A program made the translations under genes and the position numbers. Positions 19,112-29,089 of a stretch of 54,751 nt of DNA are shown here, in pieces. The notes below the pieces were generated by a model that saw only the letters and a program-made list of their open reading frames with translations, was not told the DNA's origin and searched no databases. Numbering within the stretch: the stretch's first letter is position 1; the number at the start of each line of letters is the position of its first letter. This stretch comes from Paenibacillus arenosi (lineage in GTDB: Bacteria > Bacillota > Bacilli > Paenibacillales > Paenibacillaceae), in NCBI RefSeq assembly GCF_014841135.1, contig NZ_JACYTN010000027.1, positions 1 through 54,751 of the forward strand, given 5' to 3'.

Positions 19112-20650
19112 TCATATGTTGAGCATAAGCATTACGATTGCTAGCAGCGTCGTGGCCGTTAAGCCGATGAATACGGGAATAAGATTACGCCGTGCGAGCT
19201 CGAACGGGCTAACGCCGCAGATCGCAGCGGCTGGAATAAGCGCCCACGGGATAAGCGTTCCGCCGCCAACCCAGATGGCGGCGACCTGCCCTAGGGCGGT
19301 TAAGGTAGCAGTGCCCCCACCGATGGCACTGCCGAACACGCTGGCGACCGAGCCTGCCAGCGAAATGCCAGAGAAGCCTGAGCCGTCGAGGCCCGTTATC
19401 GTGCCGACGGCGGTCATCGTGACAGCACCGACTGCCGGATGAACGGGTACATTGTGGGCTAGGGCAACGCCAAGGTCATTGACGATACCATGCGAACCAG
19501 CCGGCAGCACCGGACCATACAACTCAGTCAAAGCCGCATCGCCAAGATAGAAGAACGCGGCGATAGGAATGACAGGTCCAAACACTTTAAAGCCAAACAG
19601 GAAACCATCTATAAGATGTGTCGTCGTTTGTTCTAATCCTTTTCCACGATAGGTGAGTAGATTGATGAGGAGGAGAATAAGTACGGCGGTACCACCTACA
19701 AGCGCGGTGGCTTCACCACCTTGGAGATTATATCGGAATAAGATCATGACATCGAGCGCAAATAGAAGGACTATTAATATAGCTGATAAACGTTTTATCA
19801 GCGGAGTGAGTGCAAAAGTACCTGTCAAATTGATATCGGTATCATTACTAGCATTATTAGGGTTATCGAGGTTAGTGATAACCCTATCAGGAGAAGAGCC
19901 AGTTTCCGGAGGAGCCGCCATATATGAAATATTCGTAGAATTTGTGTCGCCTACATTTTCGTTAGATACTACTCGGGTCTCCATTGTACTGCTAGTAGGT
20001 TGCAGTCGCCCTGACCTTAAGTCTCGCCGAATCAAGCAAAAGGCTGCGCCTGTCGTTACCGCCCCCATGACCAATACAAGCGGTAGACTAGCACTAATGA
20101 CGCTCTCTACGGGAATGCCTGCGGCATCAGCTGTTAGCTTGGGGGCAGCTTGGATGATGAAATCGCCGGACAAAGCGATGCCATGTCCGAACAAGTTCAT
20201 CGCCATGGCGACCGCTAGCAGCGGCAGTCCAACTCGGATCGCCGCTGGCAGTAGCACTGCACCAACAAGCGCAACGGCAGGCGATGGCCAGAAGAACAGA
20301 CTTATCGTCATCATGACAATTCCGATTGTCCAATAAGCCATCGCAGGACTGCGCATAAAGCGCGTAAACGGAGATACGAGCGCTTCATGAATACCTGATG
20401 CGAGCAGGACACGACTCATACCAACGATAATCGAAATAATAAGTATCGTAGGCATAAGTTCTTTCATGGCATAAATGAACGTAGAAAAAATACCACTGAC
20501 GGCTGCTACCAGCGAGGAGGTAGCGAACCAGCCGAGAAGCAATATACCGACGATACAAACAAGTGTCGTATCACGGCGCTTAATGAGACAGCCAATAATA
20601 AGCATGATGAAGATAAGATAAATCCCATGAAGCCAAGTTAATTCCAACAC
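19112..20650 (-). CDS. Polytopic membrane permease, unknown substrate
   Basis: A 512-residue integral membrane protein with about 12 hydrophobic segments and one soluble loop near residues 215-290. Conserved-looking segments are SLFFWPSPAVALVGAVLLP, NLFGHGIALSGDFIIQAAPK and LGVALAHNVPVHPAVGAVTM with glycine-rich neighbours. The split-repeat layout resembles ion-transporter-superfamily permeases for organic anions (GntP/CitM type and Bacillus YhfA-like proteins), but I cannot name the substrate. AAGGAGGT touches the ATG at 20659, so GTG 20648-20650 is the better-spaced start. It lies downstream of, and in the same direction as, aconitase, with an acnA terminator between. Confidence 0.6.
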   Translation of the reverse strand: MLELTWLHGIYLIFIMLIIGCLIKRRDTTLVCIVGILLLGWFATSSLVAAVSGIFSTFIYAMKELMPTILIISIIVGMSRVLLASGIHEALVSPFTRFMRSPAMAYWTIGIVMMTISLFFWPSPAVALVGAVLLPAAIRVGLPLLAVAMAMNLFGHGIALSGDFIIQAAPKLTADAAGIPVESVISASLPLVLVMGAVTTGAAFCLIRRDLRSGRLQPTSSTMETRVVSNENVGDTNSTNISYMAAPPETGSSPDRVITNLDNPNNASNDTDINLTGTFALTPLIKRLSAILIVLLFALDVMILFRYNLQGGEATALVGGTAVLILLLINLLTYRGKGLEQTTTHLIDGFLFGFKVFGPVIPIAAFFYLGDAALTELYGPVLPAGSHGIVNDLGVALAHNVPVHPAVGAVTMTAVGTITGLDGSGFSGISLAGSVASVFGSAIGGGTATLTALGQVAAIWVGGGTLIPWALIPAAAICGVSPFELARRNLIPVFIGLTATTLLAIVMLMLNI

Positions 20651-20831
20651 AATACTCATACCTCCTTTAATTTGAATAGGCTTACATTTGGGTAATCCAT
20701 CATATGCAGCCGCCTATTTTTCGGAACGTATGGAGTGAGATAGTAAATGGATGAACATAAATGCATTATGCCAAGAATTTCCTTCCAAATGATCAATTCG
20801 GATCAGAAGAGGAGCATTATAATCGTTACAT

Positions 20832-20880
20832 AACAAAAGAGGACCTTCCTAAGCAATAAGCTGCTCGGGTAGGTCCTCTA
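20832..20880 (-). terminator. Terminator of acnA
   Basis: On the minus strand GAGGACCTACC pairs with GGAAGGTCCTC and is followed by TTTTGTT. It begins 17 bases after the acnA stop codon. Bases 20660-20831 hold only the permease promoter region. Confidence 0.85.
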
Positions 20881-20896
20881 CAATTATAAGATTTAA

Positions 20897-23623
20897 TTAA
20901 GCATGAGTGCGCATGTTAGCAATCATTTGACGAAGAACCGTTTGCAAAATACCGCCATTGCGATAGTAGTCAACGTCAACCATGCTGTCGAGACGTACGA
21001 TTGCGTTGAAGTCAAACGCTGTTCCGTCTTCGCGAACAGCAGTTACTTTCACTTGTTGTCCTGGAAGTACTGCGTTGGACAATCCTTCGATCGAGATTAC
21101 CTCACGACCCGTCAAGCCGAGGGATGCCCAGCTTTGACCCGCTTCGAATTGAAGTGGCATTACGCCCATACCTACCAAGTTGGAACGGTGGATACGCTCG
21201 AAGCTTTCAGCGATAACAGCTTTGACGCCTAGCAAGTACGTACCTTTTGCTGCCCAGTCACGGGAGCTTCCTGTACCGTACTCTTTACCCGCGATAACAA
21301 CGAGGTTTTTGCCTTCTGCTTGATACTTCATGGAAGCATCGTAGATAGACATGACTTCGTCAGTTGGCAAGTACTTCGTTACGCCGCCCTCTGTACCTGG
21401 TGCAACTTGGTTGCGGATACGGATGTTCGCGAATGTACCGCGCATCATCACTTCATGGTTACCACGACGTGAGCCGTAGGAGTTGAAGTCTTTGCGTTGT
21501 ACACCGTTATTAATCAAGTATTCGCCACCTGGGCTGTCAGCTTTGATGTTACCAGCAGGGGAGATATGGTCCGTTGTAACGGAATCTCCAAGCAACGCCA
21601 TAATGTTAGCATCTTTGATGTCTGTAATATCGTCCAGATCATCGCCCAAGTTCTCGAAGAACGGTGGGTTCTGAATGTAAGTGGACTTCGGATCCCACTC
21701 ATAAGACTCGCCTTCTGGAACTTCGATTTCATTCCAACGCTCGTTCTGTGTAAATACGTTCTCGTATTTATCAATGAACATTTGTGGATTGAGTGCTTGA
21801 GCAACAGCTTGTTGTACTTCTTCAGAAGTAGGCCAGATATCTTTCAAGAATACAGGCTCATTGTTCTGATCATAGCCGATTGGATCATTAGCCAAATCGA
21901 TGTTTACCGTTCCAGCTAGTGCGTAAGCAACAACGAGCGGTGGAGATGCCAAGTAGTTAGCTTTTACTTGGGCATGTACGCGACCCTCGAAGTTACGGTT
22001 ACCGGAAAGAACAGCTGCTACTGTCATATCGTTGTCCGCAATCGCTTGACCAACTTCATCTGGAAGTGGACCGGAGTTACCGATACAAGTTGCGCAACCG
22101 TAACCAGCTACGTGGAAGCCAAGCGCTTCGAGTGGCTCCAACAAGTTCACTTTTTTCAAGTATTCGGTAACGACAAGGGAACCAGGCGTCAAGCTGCTCT
22201 TCACGTATTCAGGCTTAACCAATCCGCGCTCGACAGCTTTCTTCGCAACGAGACCTGCACCAAGCATTACGCTAGGGTTGGATGTATTTGTACAAGATGT
22301 GATTGCAGCGATAACGACCGCACCTGTTCCCATCTTGCTTACTTTGTTGTTAGGATGCTGAACCGTAACTTCTTCAGCAATCTTCTCATCGGACAAGCCG
22401 TAGCCGCCTTTATCCAGTGGCGTACGCAAAATGTCGTTGAACTCTTTCTTCATGTTCGTTAGCTCAACGCGGTCTTGTGGACGCTTTGGTCCTGCTAAGC
22501 TTGGTACAACAGAGCCGATATCAAGCTCGATCGTGTCAGAGAAGACTGGATCTTCCATGTCAGCTGTACGGAACATGCCTTGTGCTTTGTAGTATTCTTC
22601 AACCAATTGTACTTGCTCTTCTTTACGGCCAGTTGCACGCAAGAAGTTCAATGTAACGTTATCAACTGGGAAGAAGCCGATTGTAGCGCCATATTCAGGT
22701 GCCATGTTCGCAACTGTTGCACGGTCTTCCAAGCCAAGCTGCTCAAGGCCAGGGCCGTAGAACTCAACGAATTTACCAACAACGCCTTTTTTACGAAGCA
22801 TTTGTGTAACTGTCAATGCTAAGTCAGTTGCTGTTGCGCCTTCTGCCAACTTACCTGTCAATTTGAAGCCAATAACTTCAGGTGTAACGAAGTAAAGTGG
22901 TTGTCCAAGCATACCAGCTTCTGCCTCGATACCGCCAACACCCCAACCAACAACACCAAGACCATTGATCATGGTTGTATGAGAGTCTGTACCCACTAGG
23001 GAGTCAGGGAATACTTCAGTTACGCCGTCTACTTCTTTGGTAGCTGCTACAGAAGCAAGGTACTCCAAGTTAACTTGGTGAACGATACCTGTAGCTGGAG
23101 GTACAGCGCGGAAGTTATCGAACGCTGTTTGTGCCCAACGAAGGAAGCGGTAACGTTCTTCGTTGCGTTCGAACTCGATGTTCATATTATATTCAAGAGC
23201 GTCTTTATTACCGAATGCATCTACCATGACAGAGTGGTCGATGACGAGGTCTACTGGAACGAGCGGGTTGATCTTCTTCGGATCACCGCCTGCTTTTTTA
23301 ACCGTGTCGCGCATTGCTGCCAAGTCTACGACAACAGGAACACCTGTGAAGTCTTGCAAAACGATACGTGCAGGGATGAACGGAATCTCTTTGTTTCCAT
23401 CACGCTCTTCAGCCCAGTTCGCGATTTGTTTAACGTGTTCTTGCGTAATTGCACGGCCGTCGAATTGACGAATAGCTGCCTCAAGAAGAACTTTAATAGA
23501 GAACGGTAGGCGAGAAATACTGTTGAATCCTTGCGTGTTTAGTGCATCCAAGCTGTAGTAACGATAGGACTTGCTTCCAACTGTCAGCTCGCGCTGAGCG
23601 GAATATGCATTATTTCTTGTCAT
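20897..23623 (-). CDS. acnA: Aconitate hydratase (AcnA/CitB)
   Basis: Citric acid cycle enzyme interconverting citrate and isocitrate; AcnA/CitB/IRP1-type members can also bind RNA when the iron-sulfur cluster is lost. The 908 residues carry the cluster cysteines in [16 protein letters not shown] and [14 protein letters not shown], plus [19 protein letters not shown] and the swivel-domain [16 protein letters not shown] with active-site serine and arginine. The start is ATG 23623 behind AAGGAGG; the upstream in-frame start covers that site. A palindrome about 90 bases upstream matches the one before the IclR gene. Confidence 0.97.
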   Translation of the reverse strand: MTRNNAYSAQRELTVGSKSYRYYSLDALNTQGFNSISRLPFSIKVLLEAAIRQFDGRAITQEHVKQIANWAEERDGNKEIPFIPARIVLQDFTGVPVVVDLAAMRDTVKKAGGDPKKINPLVPVDLVIDHSVMVDAFGNKDALEYNMNIEFERNEERYRFLRWAQTAFDNFRAVPPATGIVHQVNLEYLASVAATKEVDGVTEVFPDSLVGTDSHTTMINGLGVVGWGVGGIEAEAGMLGQPLYFVTPEVIGFKLTGKLAEGATATDLALTVTQMLRKKGVVGKFVEFYGPGLEQLGLEDRATVANMAPEYGATIGFFPVDNVTLNFLRATGRKEEQVQLVEEYYKAQGMFRTADMEDPVFSDTIELDIGSVVPSLAGPKRPQDRVELTNMKKEFNDILRTPLDKGGYGLSDEKIAEEVTVQHPNNKVSKMGTGAVVIAAITSCTNTSNPSVMLGAGLVAKKAVERGLVKPEYVKSSLTPGSLVVTEYLKKVNLLEPLEALGFHVAGYGCATCIGNSGPLPDEVGQAIADNDMTVAAVLSGNRNFEGRVHAQVKANYLASPPLVVAYALAGTVNIDLANDPIGYDQNNEPVFLKDIWPTSEEVQQAVAQALNPQMFIDKYENVFTQNERWNEIEVPEGESYEWDPKSTYIQNPPFFENLGDDLDDITDIKDANIMALLGDSVTTDHISPAGNIKADSPGGEYLINNGVQRKDFNSYGSRRGNHEVMMRGTFANIRIRNQVAPGTEGGVTKYLPTDEVMSIYDASMKYQAEGKNLVVIAGKEYGTGSSRDWAAKGTYLLGVKAVIAESFERIHRSNLVGMGVMPLQFEAGQSWASLGLTGREVISIEGLSNAVLPGQQVKVTAVREDGTAFDFNAIVRLDSMVDVDYYRNGGILQTVLRQMIANMRTHA

Positions 23624-23712
23624 GTAAAGGACCTCCTTCATGGTTGTGATTGCAATATCTAGTTAGTGGTAATCGTTGTAAACTCCTCAATTCCTCTTTA
23701 TCAAATGAGAAT

Positions 23713-23729
23713 GTTTCATCTAATGAAAC
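23713..23729. promoter_or_regulatory. Palindromic operator candidate upstream of acnA
   Basis: GTTTCATCTAATGAAAC is a perfect inverted repeat with 7-bp arms around a 3-bp centre, 90-106 bases before the acnA start codon. It agrees with the palindrome at 5234-5250 (GTTCCATGTAATGGAAC) at 14 of 17 positions, including arm length and spacing. Confidence 0.5.
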
Positions 23730-23891
23730 CTCATTTCATATTTACAATACAAGTATATCGTTTCTAGTGACGCTGGTAAAGATGTTTTGCTTCAAAAATA
23801 TGCCTAAATGTTTCACATCGACATGTACGAGACAAGTTGGGCATACATATGAATTTAGATGAATAGGCGATGGACAGGAGGAGGCAGGAAG

Positions 23892-24890
23892 ATGAGGCAG
23901 GCATGGAAGACGACATTATACGCTTATGTAGAACAGCATAATCGGCATGAAGTTGACGAACGTCCTCAAGCACTTCTTACGCCAATTACGGATAGAAGAT
24001 ATGTGCTCATGATGAGTGAACGCAGGCAGCGACTGCGTGATTGGTATCGGAAGCGTGACCTTGAGCCGATTAAGTCCCAGACGAAGGCCAAATTAAATCG
24101 TGTACGTGAAGCAGAAGGAGAAGTACATGTTGACTTGGAATTCCATGTTCAGCGTATTGGTCAGCAAAAAGGAAATACCTTAATAGAAGAGAGACTGGAA
24201 TCGGAACGAGTTGTGCTTGTCAAGGAAGGGGGAGACTGGGTTATTGCCCAGATTGAGCATGCTACCCCAGAACGGAAGCCGATGTCGACGCTCCTACAGG
24301 ATAAAAAGCTGATGCAGGAGCATCGGTCTGCAACGCGACCATTTCTAAATCGAAATGTGCTTGGTCACTCCAAACCAGCCAATCTGACTCCTTATCGCCG
24401 TGAAATGGCTGTGGAGTATGCAGAATTGTATTGGAATGAACCCAACCCTCAATTTTTACAATTCGAGGTCGATTGCACGAACTATGTATCACAATGTCTC
24501 TTTGCAGGTGGAGCACCCATGAACTATACTGGTAAAAGAGAATTAGGCTGGTGGTACAGAGGGATGATAGCCGATCGCGAAGCGTGGAGCTACAGTTGGG
24601 CGGTATCCAATAGCTTAGAAATTTATTTGACGTATAATCAGTCAGGATTGCGAGCAATTGCAGTGGATCACCCGAAAGAACTGAAGCTTGGAGATGTTAT
24701 CCTTTATGATTGGGATGGCAACGGACATTATCAGCACAGTTCAATTGTAACTTCGTTTGACCTGAACGGTATGCCGCTCGTGAACGCTCATACGACGAAC
24801 AGTCGTCACCGTTACTGGGATTATCAAGATTCTTACGCATGGACGGAAGCGACAGCGTATCGCTTTTTCCACATAACAGACGTATTCTAA
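23892..24890 (+). CDS. Amidase-domain protein (Amidase_6 type)
   Basis: 332 residues. The C-terminal half from about residue 165 looks like the papain-like amidase domain often found in Bacillales sporulation and spore-coat-type proteins: catalytic Cys in VDCTNYVSQCLFAGG, the G-WWY region, His in HSSIVTSF and a final NAHTTNSRHR. The N-terminal half is charged and helical with no signal peptide. ATG 23892 follows AGGAGG; earlier in-frame starts precede the site. It is divergent from acnA and single. The target amide is unknown. Confidence 0.75.
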   Translation: MRQAWKTTLYAYVEQHNRHEVDERPQALLTPITDRRYVLMMSERRQRLRDWYRKRDLEPIKSQTKAKLNRVREAEGEVHVDLEFHVQRIGQQKGNTLIEERLESERVVLVKEGGDWVIAQIEHATPERKPMSTLLQDKKLMQEHRSATRPFLNRNVLGHSKPANLTPYRREMAVEYAELYWNEPNPQFLQFEVDCTNYVSQCLFAGGAPMNYTGKRELGWWYRGMIADREAWSYSWAVSNSLEIYLTYNQSGLRAIAVDHPKELKLGDVILYDWDGNGHYQHSSIVTSFDLNGMPLVNAHTTNSRHRYWDYQDSYAWTEATAYRFFHITDVF

Positions 24891-24999
24891 CCGCTTGAAG
24901 TTATGAATTGCATGTTGCCGGTATTTTGGTACAGTCAGCAAAGCCTAAGGTACGTCATGGATAGACTAACTGCGCGATATGCGCTAAATGGAGGGGCTT

Positions 25000-26109
25000 A
25001 TGGATAAACAACGTAAAATGCGCGTCGGCCTTGTATACGGCGGCAAATCCGGAGAACATGAAGTATCGTTATCAACAGCGTTCGCGGTTATGAATGCTTT
25101 TGATTTTGACAAATATGAAATGATCCCATTCTTTATTACACAAGCAGGAGAATGGCGTGTAGGCAGCTTGATGAACACTCCATTTGCAGATAAAGAACAA
25201 TTGAAGCTGTTGGATGCAAAAGGTGGCACGGTGCAGGCTATGGATATGTTGTTCCGCAGTTTGGATCGCAGTGCTGGCACAGCAGTTGAAGCTGCCATTG
25301 ATGTTATGTTCCCACTCATTCATGGAACGAATGGTGAAGATGGTACGATTCAAGGTTTGTTCGAAATGGCGAACGTCCCTTATGTAGGCGCAGGCGTTCT
25401 GGCTTCAGCTGTCGGCATGGATAAGGCGTTTATGAAACTTGTATTTGCAGATGCAGGTTTGCCTCAAGTTCAGTATGTTCATTTTATCGGTGCAGAATGG
25501 AACCGTGATCAGGAACAGATCTTGCGTCAAACGGAAGAGGAACTTGGCTATCCTTGCTTCATTAAGCCAGCTAATCTTGGCTCATCTGTGGGCATATCGA
25601 AAGCACGCAATCGTGCAGAGCTAATCGCAGCTATCGAACTTGCTCTTCAATATGATCGCAAGGTCATTATCGAAGAATTTGTAGATGCTCGTGAGGTTGA
25701 GGTCAGTGTACTGGGTAATGACGAGCCGCAAGCTTCTGTAACGGGTGAAATTATTTCTTCCAATGAGTTCTACGATTACAAAGCTAAATATATCGATGGC
25801 AAATCCGGTATGCAAATTCCAGCTGAGCTGGATGCTGAATTGGCAGCTAGCATTCGTGAGATGGCAGTTCGCGCTTATCGTGCGATCGATGGCTCTGGAT
25901 TGTCTCGAGTAGACTTCTTCGTGCGCCGTTCCGATAGTCAGGTATTTATTAATGAAGTAAACACAATGCCAGGGTTTACTCCGTACAGTATGTATCCATT
26001 GATGTGGAAAGAAACGGGCAAGCCATATCAGCAATTGTTGGATGATTTGATTGAGCTGGCTTTGAATCGTTATGCAGCGAAGCAGAAGCTTCATTATGTA
26101 AATGTGTAA
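25000..26109 (+). CDS. ddl: D-alanine-D-alanine ligase
   Basis: ATP-grasp ligase making the D-Ala-D-Ala dipeptide for peptidoglycan. The 369 residues start with RVGLVYGGKSGEHEVSLSTA (first substrate loop), include PYVGAGVLASAVGMDKAFMK, KPANLGSSVGISKARN (ATP lid), REVEVSVLG, and the metal site DFFVRRSDSQVFINEVNTMPGF. The YKAKY omega-loop tyrosine signals the D-Ala rather than D-Lac type by family rule (inference). ATG 25000 follows TGGAGGGG. A terminator follows at 26161. Confidence 0.95.
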   Translation: MDKQRKMRVGLVYGGKSGEHEVSLSTAFAVMNAFDFDKYEMIPFFITQAGEWRVGSLMNTPFADKEQLKLLDAKGGTVQAMDMLFRSLDRSAGTAVEAAIDVMFPLIHGTNGEDGTIQGLFEMANVPYVGAGVLASAVGMDKAFMKLVFADAGLPQVQYVHFIGAEWNRDQEQILRQTEEELGYPCFIKPANLGSSVGISKARNRAELIAAIELALQYDRKVIIEEFVDAREVEVSVLGNDEPQASVTGEIISSNEFYDYKAKYIDGKSGMQIPAELDAELAASIREMAVRAYRAIDGSGLSRVDFFVRRSDSQVFINEVNTMPGFTPYSMYPLMWKETGKPYQQLLDDLIELALNRYAAKQKLHYVNV

Positions 26110-26160
26110 CTGTATTTGTGTATCTATCATTTCAGCAGTTTGAATAAATATTTAGGTAGG

Positions 26161-26206
26161 AGCGTGCTCTCAGCTTACTTCGTGTAAGTTGTCGGTACGC
26201 TTTTTT
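26161..26206 (+). terminator. Terminator of ddl
   Basis: AGCGTGCTCTCAGCTTAC pairs with GTAAGTTGTCGGTACGCT with a few mismatches around TTCGT, then TTTTTT. Confidence 0.75.
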
Positions 26207-26279
26207 GGTGATAGAGATAAAAAGTGCAGTGCCGTGGACATACTGATTCGTATATAAGTACCGACGGAGGGAATTAGAT

Positions 26280-26768
26280 ATGAAACGGCAAGCTTCCAAA
26301 CTCATGATGTTGGGTGTTATTGTGGCTACCAATATCTTTGTAGCCATACATGTTGGGGCATATGCAAGTAAAGAGGTGTTCTCTGCTTATACGTCCCTTT
26401 CAGCTGGGGAACAGGGCTCGTTTCAAGAACAGCGACAGCGACCTATTGGTAAAGAGCATATTGGTTTGAAAATGAAGAAGCTTCAATTAAGTGAGGTGCT
26501 CGTGGATCTTGGACTGGGAGCAGATGCTTGGCACAAGGCTACGGCGGAAGGAAAGTCCCTTGTTGAGTACGCACATACGAAAGGGGTAGAACGTCAGGCT
26601 ATTGTCCAGAAGATGAGTGCTCGGATCCATGAAAAGATAGAGCAAGAGGTGCGAGTTCGTAAGCTGCCAGCGAGTAATCGAGATCGTTTGAAGAAAATGC
26701 TGGAGCTGCGAATTGAGCGGCTTATTGATCGCAAGTTGAATGAGAAGGAATTGCTTCGTATTAGCTGA
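26280..26768 (+). CDS. Small exported protein of unknown function
   Basis: 162 residues with an N-terminal hydrophobic segment (residues about 7-28, ending VGAYASKE) that could be a signal peptide or anchor. The rest is highly charged and helical (RLKKMLELRIERLIDRKLNEKELLRI), with many Lys, Arg and Glu residues. I recognise no family. ATG 26280 has GGAGGGAA upstream. It sits between ddl and another unknown gene, each with its own ribosome binding site. Confidence 0.6.
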   Translation: MKRQASKLMMLGVIVATNIFVAIHVGAYASKEVFSAYTSLSAGEQGSFQEQRQRPIGKEHIGLKMKKLQLSEVLVDLGLGADAWHKATAEGKSLVEYAHTKGVERQAIVQKMSARIHEKIEQEVRVRKLPASNRDRLKKMLELRIERLIDRKLNEKELLRIS

Positions 26769-26912
26769 TTGTGAGCAGTAGAATGCGATTTGTTGATTAT
26801 GGTGCCTCTGTGCTTATTTATGAATATGGAGGGATTACCTTATCTCACATTGCCATCCCATAATGTTTCGTGCTTCAATAGAAGTATTAAGATGCAGGGA
26901 GGAGCGGTTATT

Positions 26913-27233
26913 GTGGGGTTCCAGACAGAGTTCAATTCGGTATGCAAATTCAAAAGCGAGCAAGAGTTGTACGAATTATTAGAATATGGACGCGGGAAAA
27001 TGAAGAAATCGGGCTTGCGTATTTTCCCAACAGGTCAGAAAGTAATCGCGTATACACCAGATAATACAGCAGTTGCCATTGTCAAAATCGTTGCTTCTAT
27101 CGCGGAAATTAACTTCCAAGGAGAAGAGGTAACAGAGGTTGAGATGGAGTTAGTGCGCAAGCTGACAGATGATGAGTCGCGCATACAAACAGCGCTAGCT
27201 TTTGAGATGTTCTTTGGAGAACAGAAGGCATAG
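26913..27233 (+). CDS. Small conserved-looking cytosolic protein
   Basis: 106 residues from GTG 26913, chosen because GGGAGGAG ends eight bases upstream; the open frame runs further back but without a usable site. The protein has an alpha/beta character (LRIFPTGQKVIAYTPDNTAVAIVKIVASIAEINFQ) and an acidic C-terminus (EMELVRKLTDDESRIQTALAFEMFF). No signal peptide, no recognised motif. A strong terminator follows, so it may be cotranscribed with the gene before it. Confidence 0.55.
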   Translation: MGFQTEFNSVCKFKSEQELYELLEYGRGKMKKSGLRIFPTGQKVIAYTPDNTAVAIVKIVASIAEINFQGEEVTEVEMELVRKLTDDESRIQTALAFEMFFGEQKA

Positions 27234-27276
27234 GTCGGTTCGTTGTTCAGTATTAACGAATGGCTTACTATATGGA

Positions 27277-27308
27277 AGGCTCATCCCTGTACGGGATGGG
27301 CTTTTTTT
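27277..27308 (+). terminator. Terminator after the small protein gene
   Basis: GCTCATCCC pairs with GGGATGGGC (one G-T) around TGTAC and is followed by seven T residues. Confidence 0.85.
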
Positions 27309-27315
27309 GTGTGAT

Positions 27316-27374
27316 ATGACATTACGTAACATTACGTCATTATGATACTACATGATGTCACTATGACATTACAT
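27316..27374. repeat. Cluster of ATGACATTACGT-like repeats
   Basis: ATGACATTACGTAAC at 27316 leads into ATTACGTCAT at 27331-27340, forming an imperfect inverted repeat around TTACGTAA; related GATGTCA and ATGACATTAC copies follow at 27354-27373. It lies about 75 bases before the next start codon and may be a regulator site. Confidence 0.35.
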
Positions 27375-27447
27375 CACTAGGAAACAGGACAATGATTTGA
27401 ATATCTTTGGGAGGTAGCATATTTGATGAATTATAGGAGTGGTTGAA

Positions 27448-28650
27448 ATGAACTTGAAAAAATTGATCTTGATGAGCACGGCGATTATGTTGGCAGGAAC
27501 GATTATGCTGCCTGTTGGAGGCGTACATACGGCGCATGCAGCAGCCAGTTCCCATAAAAATATAAAATCTCAGGCGACAAACAACAACATGGCCAAGGAT
27601 GCAGCTATTCAAAAAATACTTAATGAATTAGTCAAGAAAGGTGCTCCGGGAGTACTCCTGCAAACGCTGGATAACGGAGTGAAGAAACAATATACCGCTG
27701 GTAAGGCTAATATCAAATCAGGACGCAGTATGCAGTCTGATTTCCATTTTCGAATTGGTAGTATTACAAAAACATTTGTGGCAGTCGTGGCGCTACAGTT
27801 GGCAGGAGAAGGTAAGCTGAGTTTGGACGACACAGTCGAAAAGTGGCTGCCAGGTGTTGTGCAGGGTAACGGGTATGATGGTAATAAAATAACGATTCGG
27901 CATCTGTTGCAGCATACGAGCGGACTTGGTGATTATGTATGGTCTGAAGGTTTTCAGGAGGGGTTCATTGAAAATCGGTTTAAAACCTACAAAGCAGATG
28001 AACTTACTAAAATAGGACTTAAAGTCAAACCGGTATTTGCACCTGGTGAAAAATCACACTATTCGAACACGAATACATTGCTAATGGGCCGCATCATACA
28101 AAAGGTTACAGGGCAGACGTATGCTGAGCAAATTCAGAAACGTATAATCAAACCGCTAGGATTAAAACATACCTTTCTTCCAGGTACGTCTTCAAAGCTG
28201 CCCAACCCTCATGCTAGAGGCTATACAAAAGGAAATGGATCTAACAACTTACAAGATATTACGGAGATGAACCCATCTTGGGCTAATGCTGGCGGCGAAA
28301 TGATATCGACTGCCGATGATTTGCAACGATTTCTAAGTGCGTTATTGGCTGGGAAATTGCTAAAACCGAAAGAAATGAAGCAAATGTTTACTACGGTAAA
28401 GTCAGAATTAATGCCGAACTATTATGCAGGACTCGGTGTTTTTGAGCACAAACTATCTTCTAACGTATCGGTTTGGGGGCATAGTGGTGGTTTGGATGGT
28501 TCTACTTCTTATGTAATAGGAACAAGGGATGGTAAAAAGATGCTGGCGCTCAATGTTACGGAAAATCCCACGGATCCAAAATTGATAAAGTCATATATGG
28601 AGACGTTCGATAAATTATTCGCTGTCCATTTCCTCAGAACTTCGAAGTAA
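27448..28650 (+). CDS. Exported serine hydrolase of the beta-lactamase/PBP-like family
   Basis: 400 residues with a signal peptide (MNLKKLILMSTAIMLAGTIM to about AHAA). The active site is of the class C beta-lactamase/D-Ala-D-Ala carboxypeptidase fold: S-x-x-K in GSITKTFVA, Y-x-N in HYSNTNTLLMG and H-x-G in WGHSGGLDG, plus LLQHTSGLGDY typical of the esterase/peptidase branch. Such proteins act on D-amino peptides or esters outside the cell; a true antibiotic-hydrolysing role is not indicated. ATG 27448 follows AGGAGTGG. Terminator at 28693-28732. Confidence 0.82.
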   Translation: MNLKKLILMSTAIMLAGTIMLPVGGVHTAHAAASSHKNIKSQATNNNMAKDAAIQKILNELVKKGAPGVLLQTLDNGVKKQYTAGKANIKSGRSMQSDFHFRIGSITKTFVAVVALQLAGEGKLSLDDTVEKWLPGVVQGNGYDGNKITIRHLLQHTSGLGDYVWSEGFQEGFIENRFKTYKADELTKIGLKVKPVFAPGEKSHYSNTNTLLMGRIIQKVTGQTYAEQIQKRIIKPLGLKHTFLPGTSSKLPNPHARGYTKGNGSNNLQDITEMNPSWANAGGEMISTADDLQRFLSALLAGKLLKPKEMKQMFTTVKSELMPNYYAGLGVFEHKLSSNVSVWGHSGGLDGSTSYVIGTRDGKKMLALNVTENPTDPKLIKSYMETFDKLFAVHFLRTSK

Positions 28651-28692
28651 AGTTGGATCTCAATCGTAGCTTTAGCTTGAACTAGCTTTTAC

Positions 28693-28732
28693 TTTGCTCC
28701 TCTCCCACTACAAGGGATAGGGGCATTTTTTA
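28693..28732 (+). terminator. Terminator of the serine hydrolase gene
   Basis: GCTCCTCTCCC pairs imperfectly with GGGATAGGGGC around ACTACAA, followed by ATTTTTTAT. Confidence 0.6.
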
Positions 28733-28905
28733 TATATGATATTTCGTCACTATACGGGGTGACAGCGATTAGTCACGGATAAGTCGAGAATCAGTCATGG
28801 ATCGTTCAAGGGTGGATCGAAGACACGTCAGAAAATATTCACGGAGGAAGGCGAGAGAGTGCAAAAAAAACTCAACAATAGCGAAATGATTTAACACAAA
28901 AATAA

Positions 28906-28917
28906 GAACAAACGTTC
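28906..28917. promoter_or_regulatory. LexA (SOS) box upstream of the tail operon
   Basis: GAACAAACGTTC, with flanks A and G, gives 13 of 14 against the Bacillus LexA/DinR consensus CGAAC-RNRY-GTTYG. The identical 12-bp core is found, inverted, in the promoter of the ArpU gene at 44366-44377. No near-consensus promoter hexamers overlap this copy; the first tail gene starts 244 bases further on. Bases 28733-28905 hold nothing else I can name. Confidence 0.7.
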
Positions 28918-28980
28918 GTAGTTAATTAATAGGAATCCCATCAAGCGTTTTGTTCTAGACATGTTAAATTGATATTACGA

Positions 28981-29074
28981 AATCAAACGCAAACGACACA
29001 CCGGTTCCACAATGGAACAAAGGCGCGGGCAGGCGCAGAACATGTGTGATTCGGTTTTGCGTTTGATTTTTTTA
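28981..29074 (+). terminator. Large branched terminator-like leader before the tail genes
   Basis: An outer 13-bp perfect stem pairs AATCAAACGCAAA (28981-28993) with TTTGCGTTTGATT (29056-29068) and is followed by TTTTTTT. Inside are ACACA/TGTGT (28996-29000 with 29043-29047), a GTTCCA-CAA-TGGAAC hairpin at 29004-29018 and a GCGC/GCGC hairpin at 29023-29036. It lies between the LexA box and the first tail gene, so transcription from the box must cross it. Confidence 0.7.
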
Positions 29075-29089
29075 TGCCAACAAGTGCGT

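Noticed and set aside
19653-20336. Long plus-strand frame opposite the permease gene
   Set aside because: It is antisense to a clear multi-segment membrane protein and has no ribosome binding site.
29004-29018. Third copy of the IclR operator (GTTCCA-CAA-TGGAAC)
   Set aside because: Its centre is two bases shorter than in the two other sites and it forms an inner hairpin of the leader terminator.
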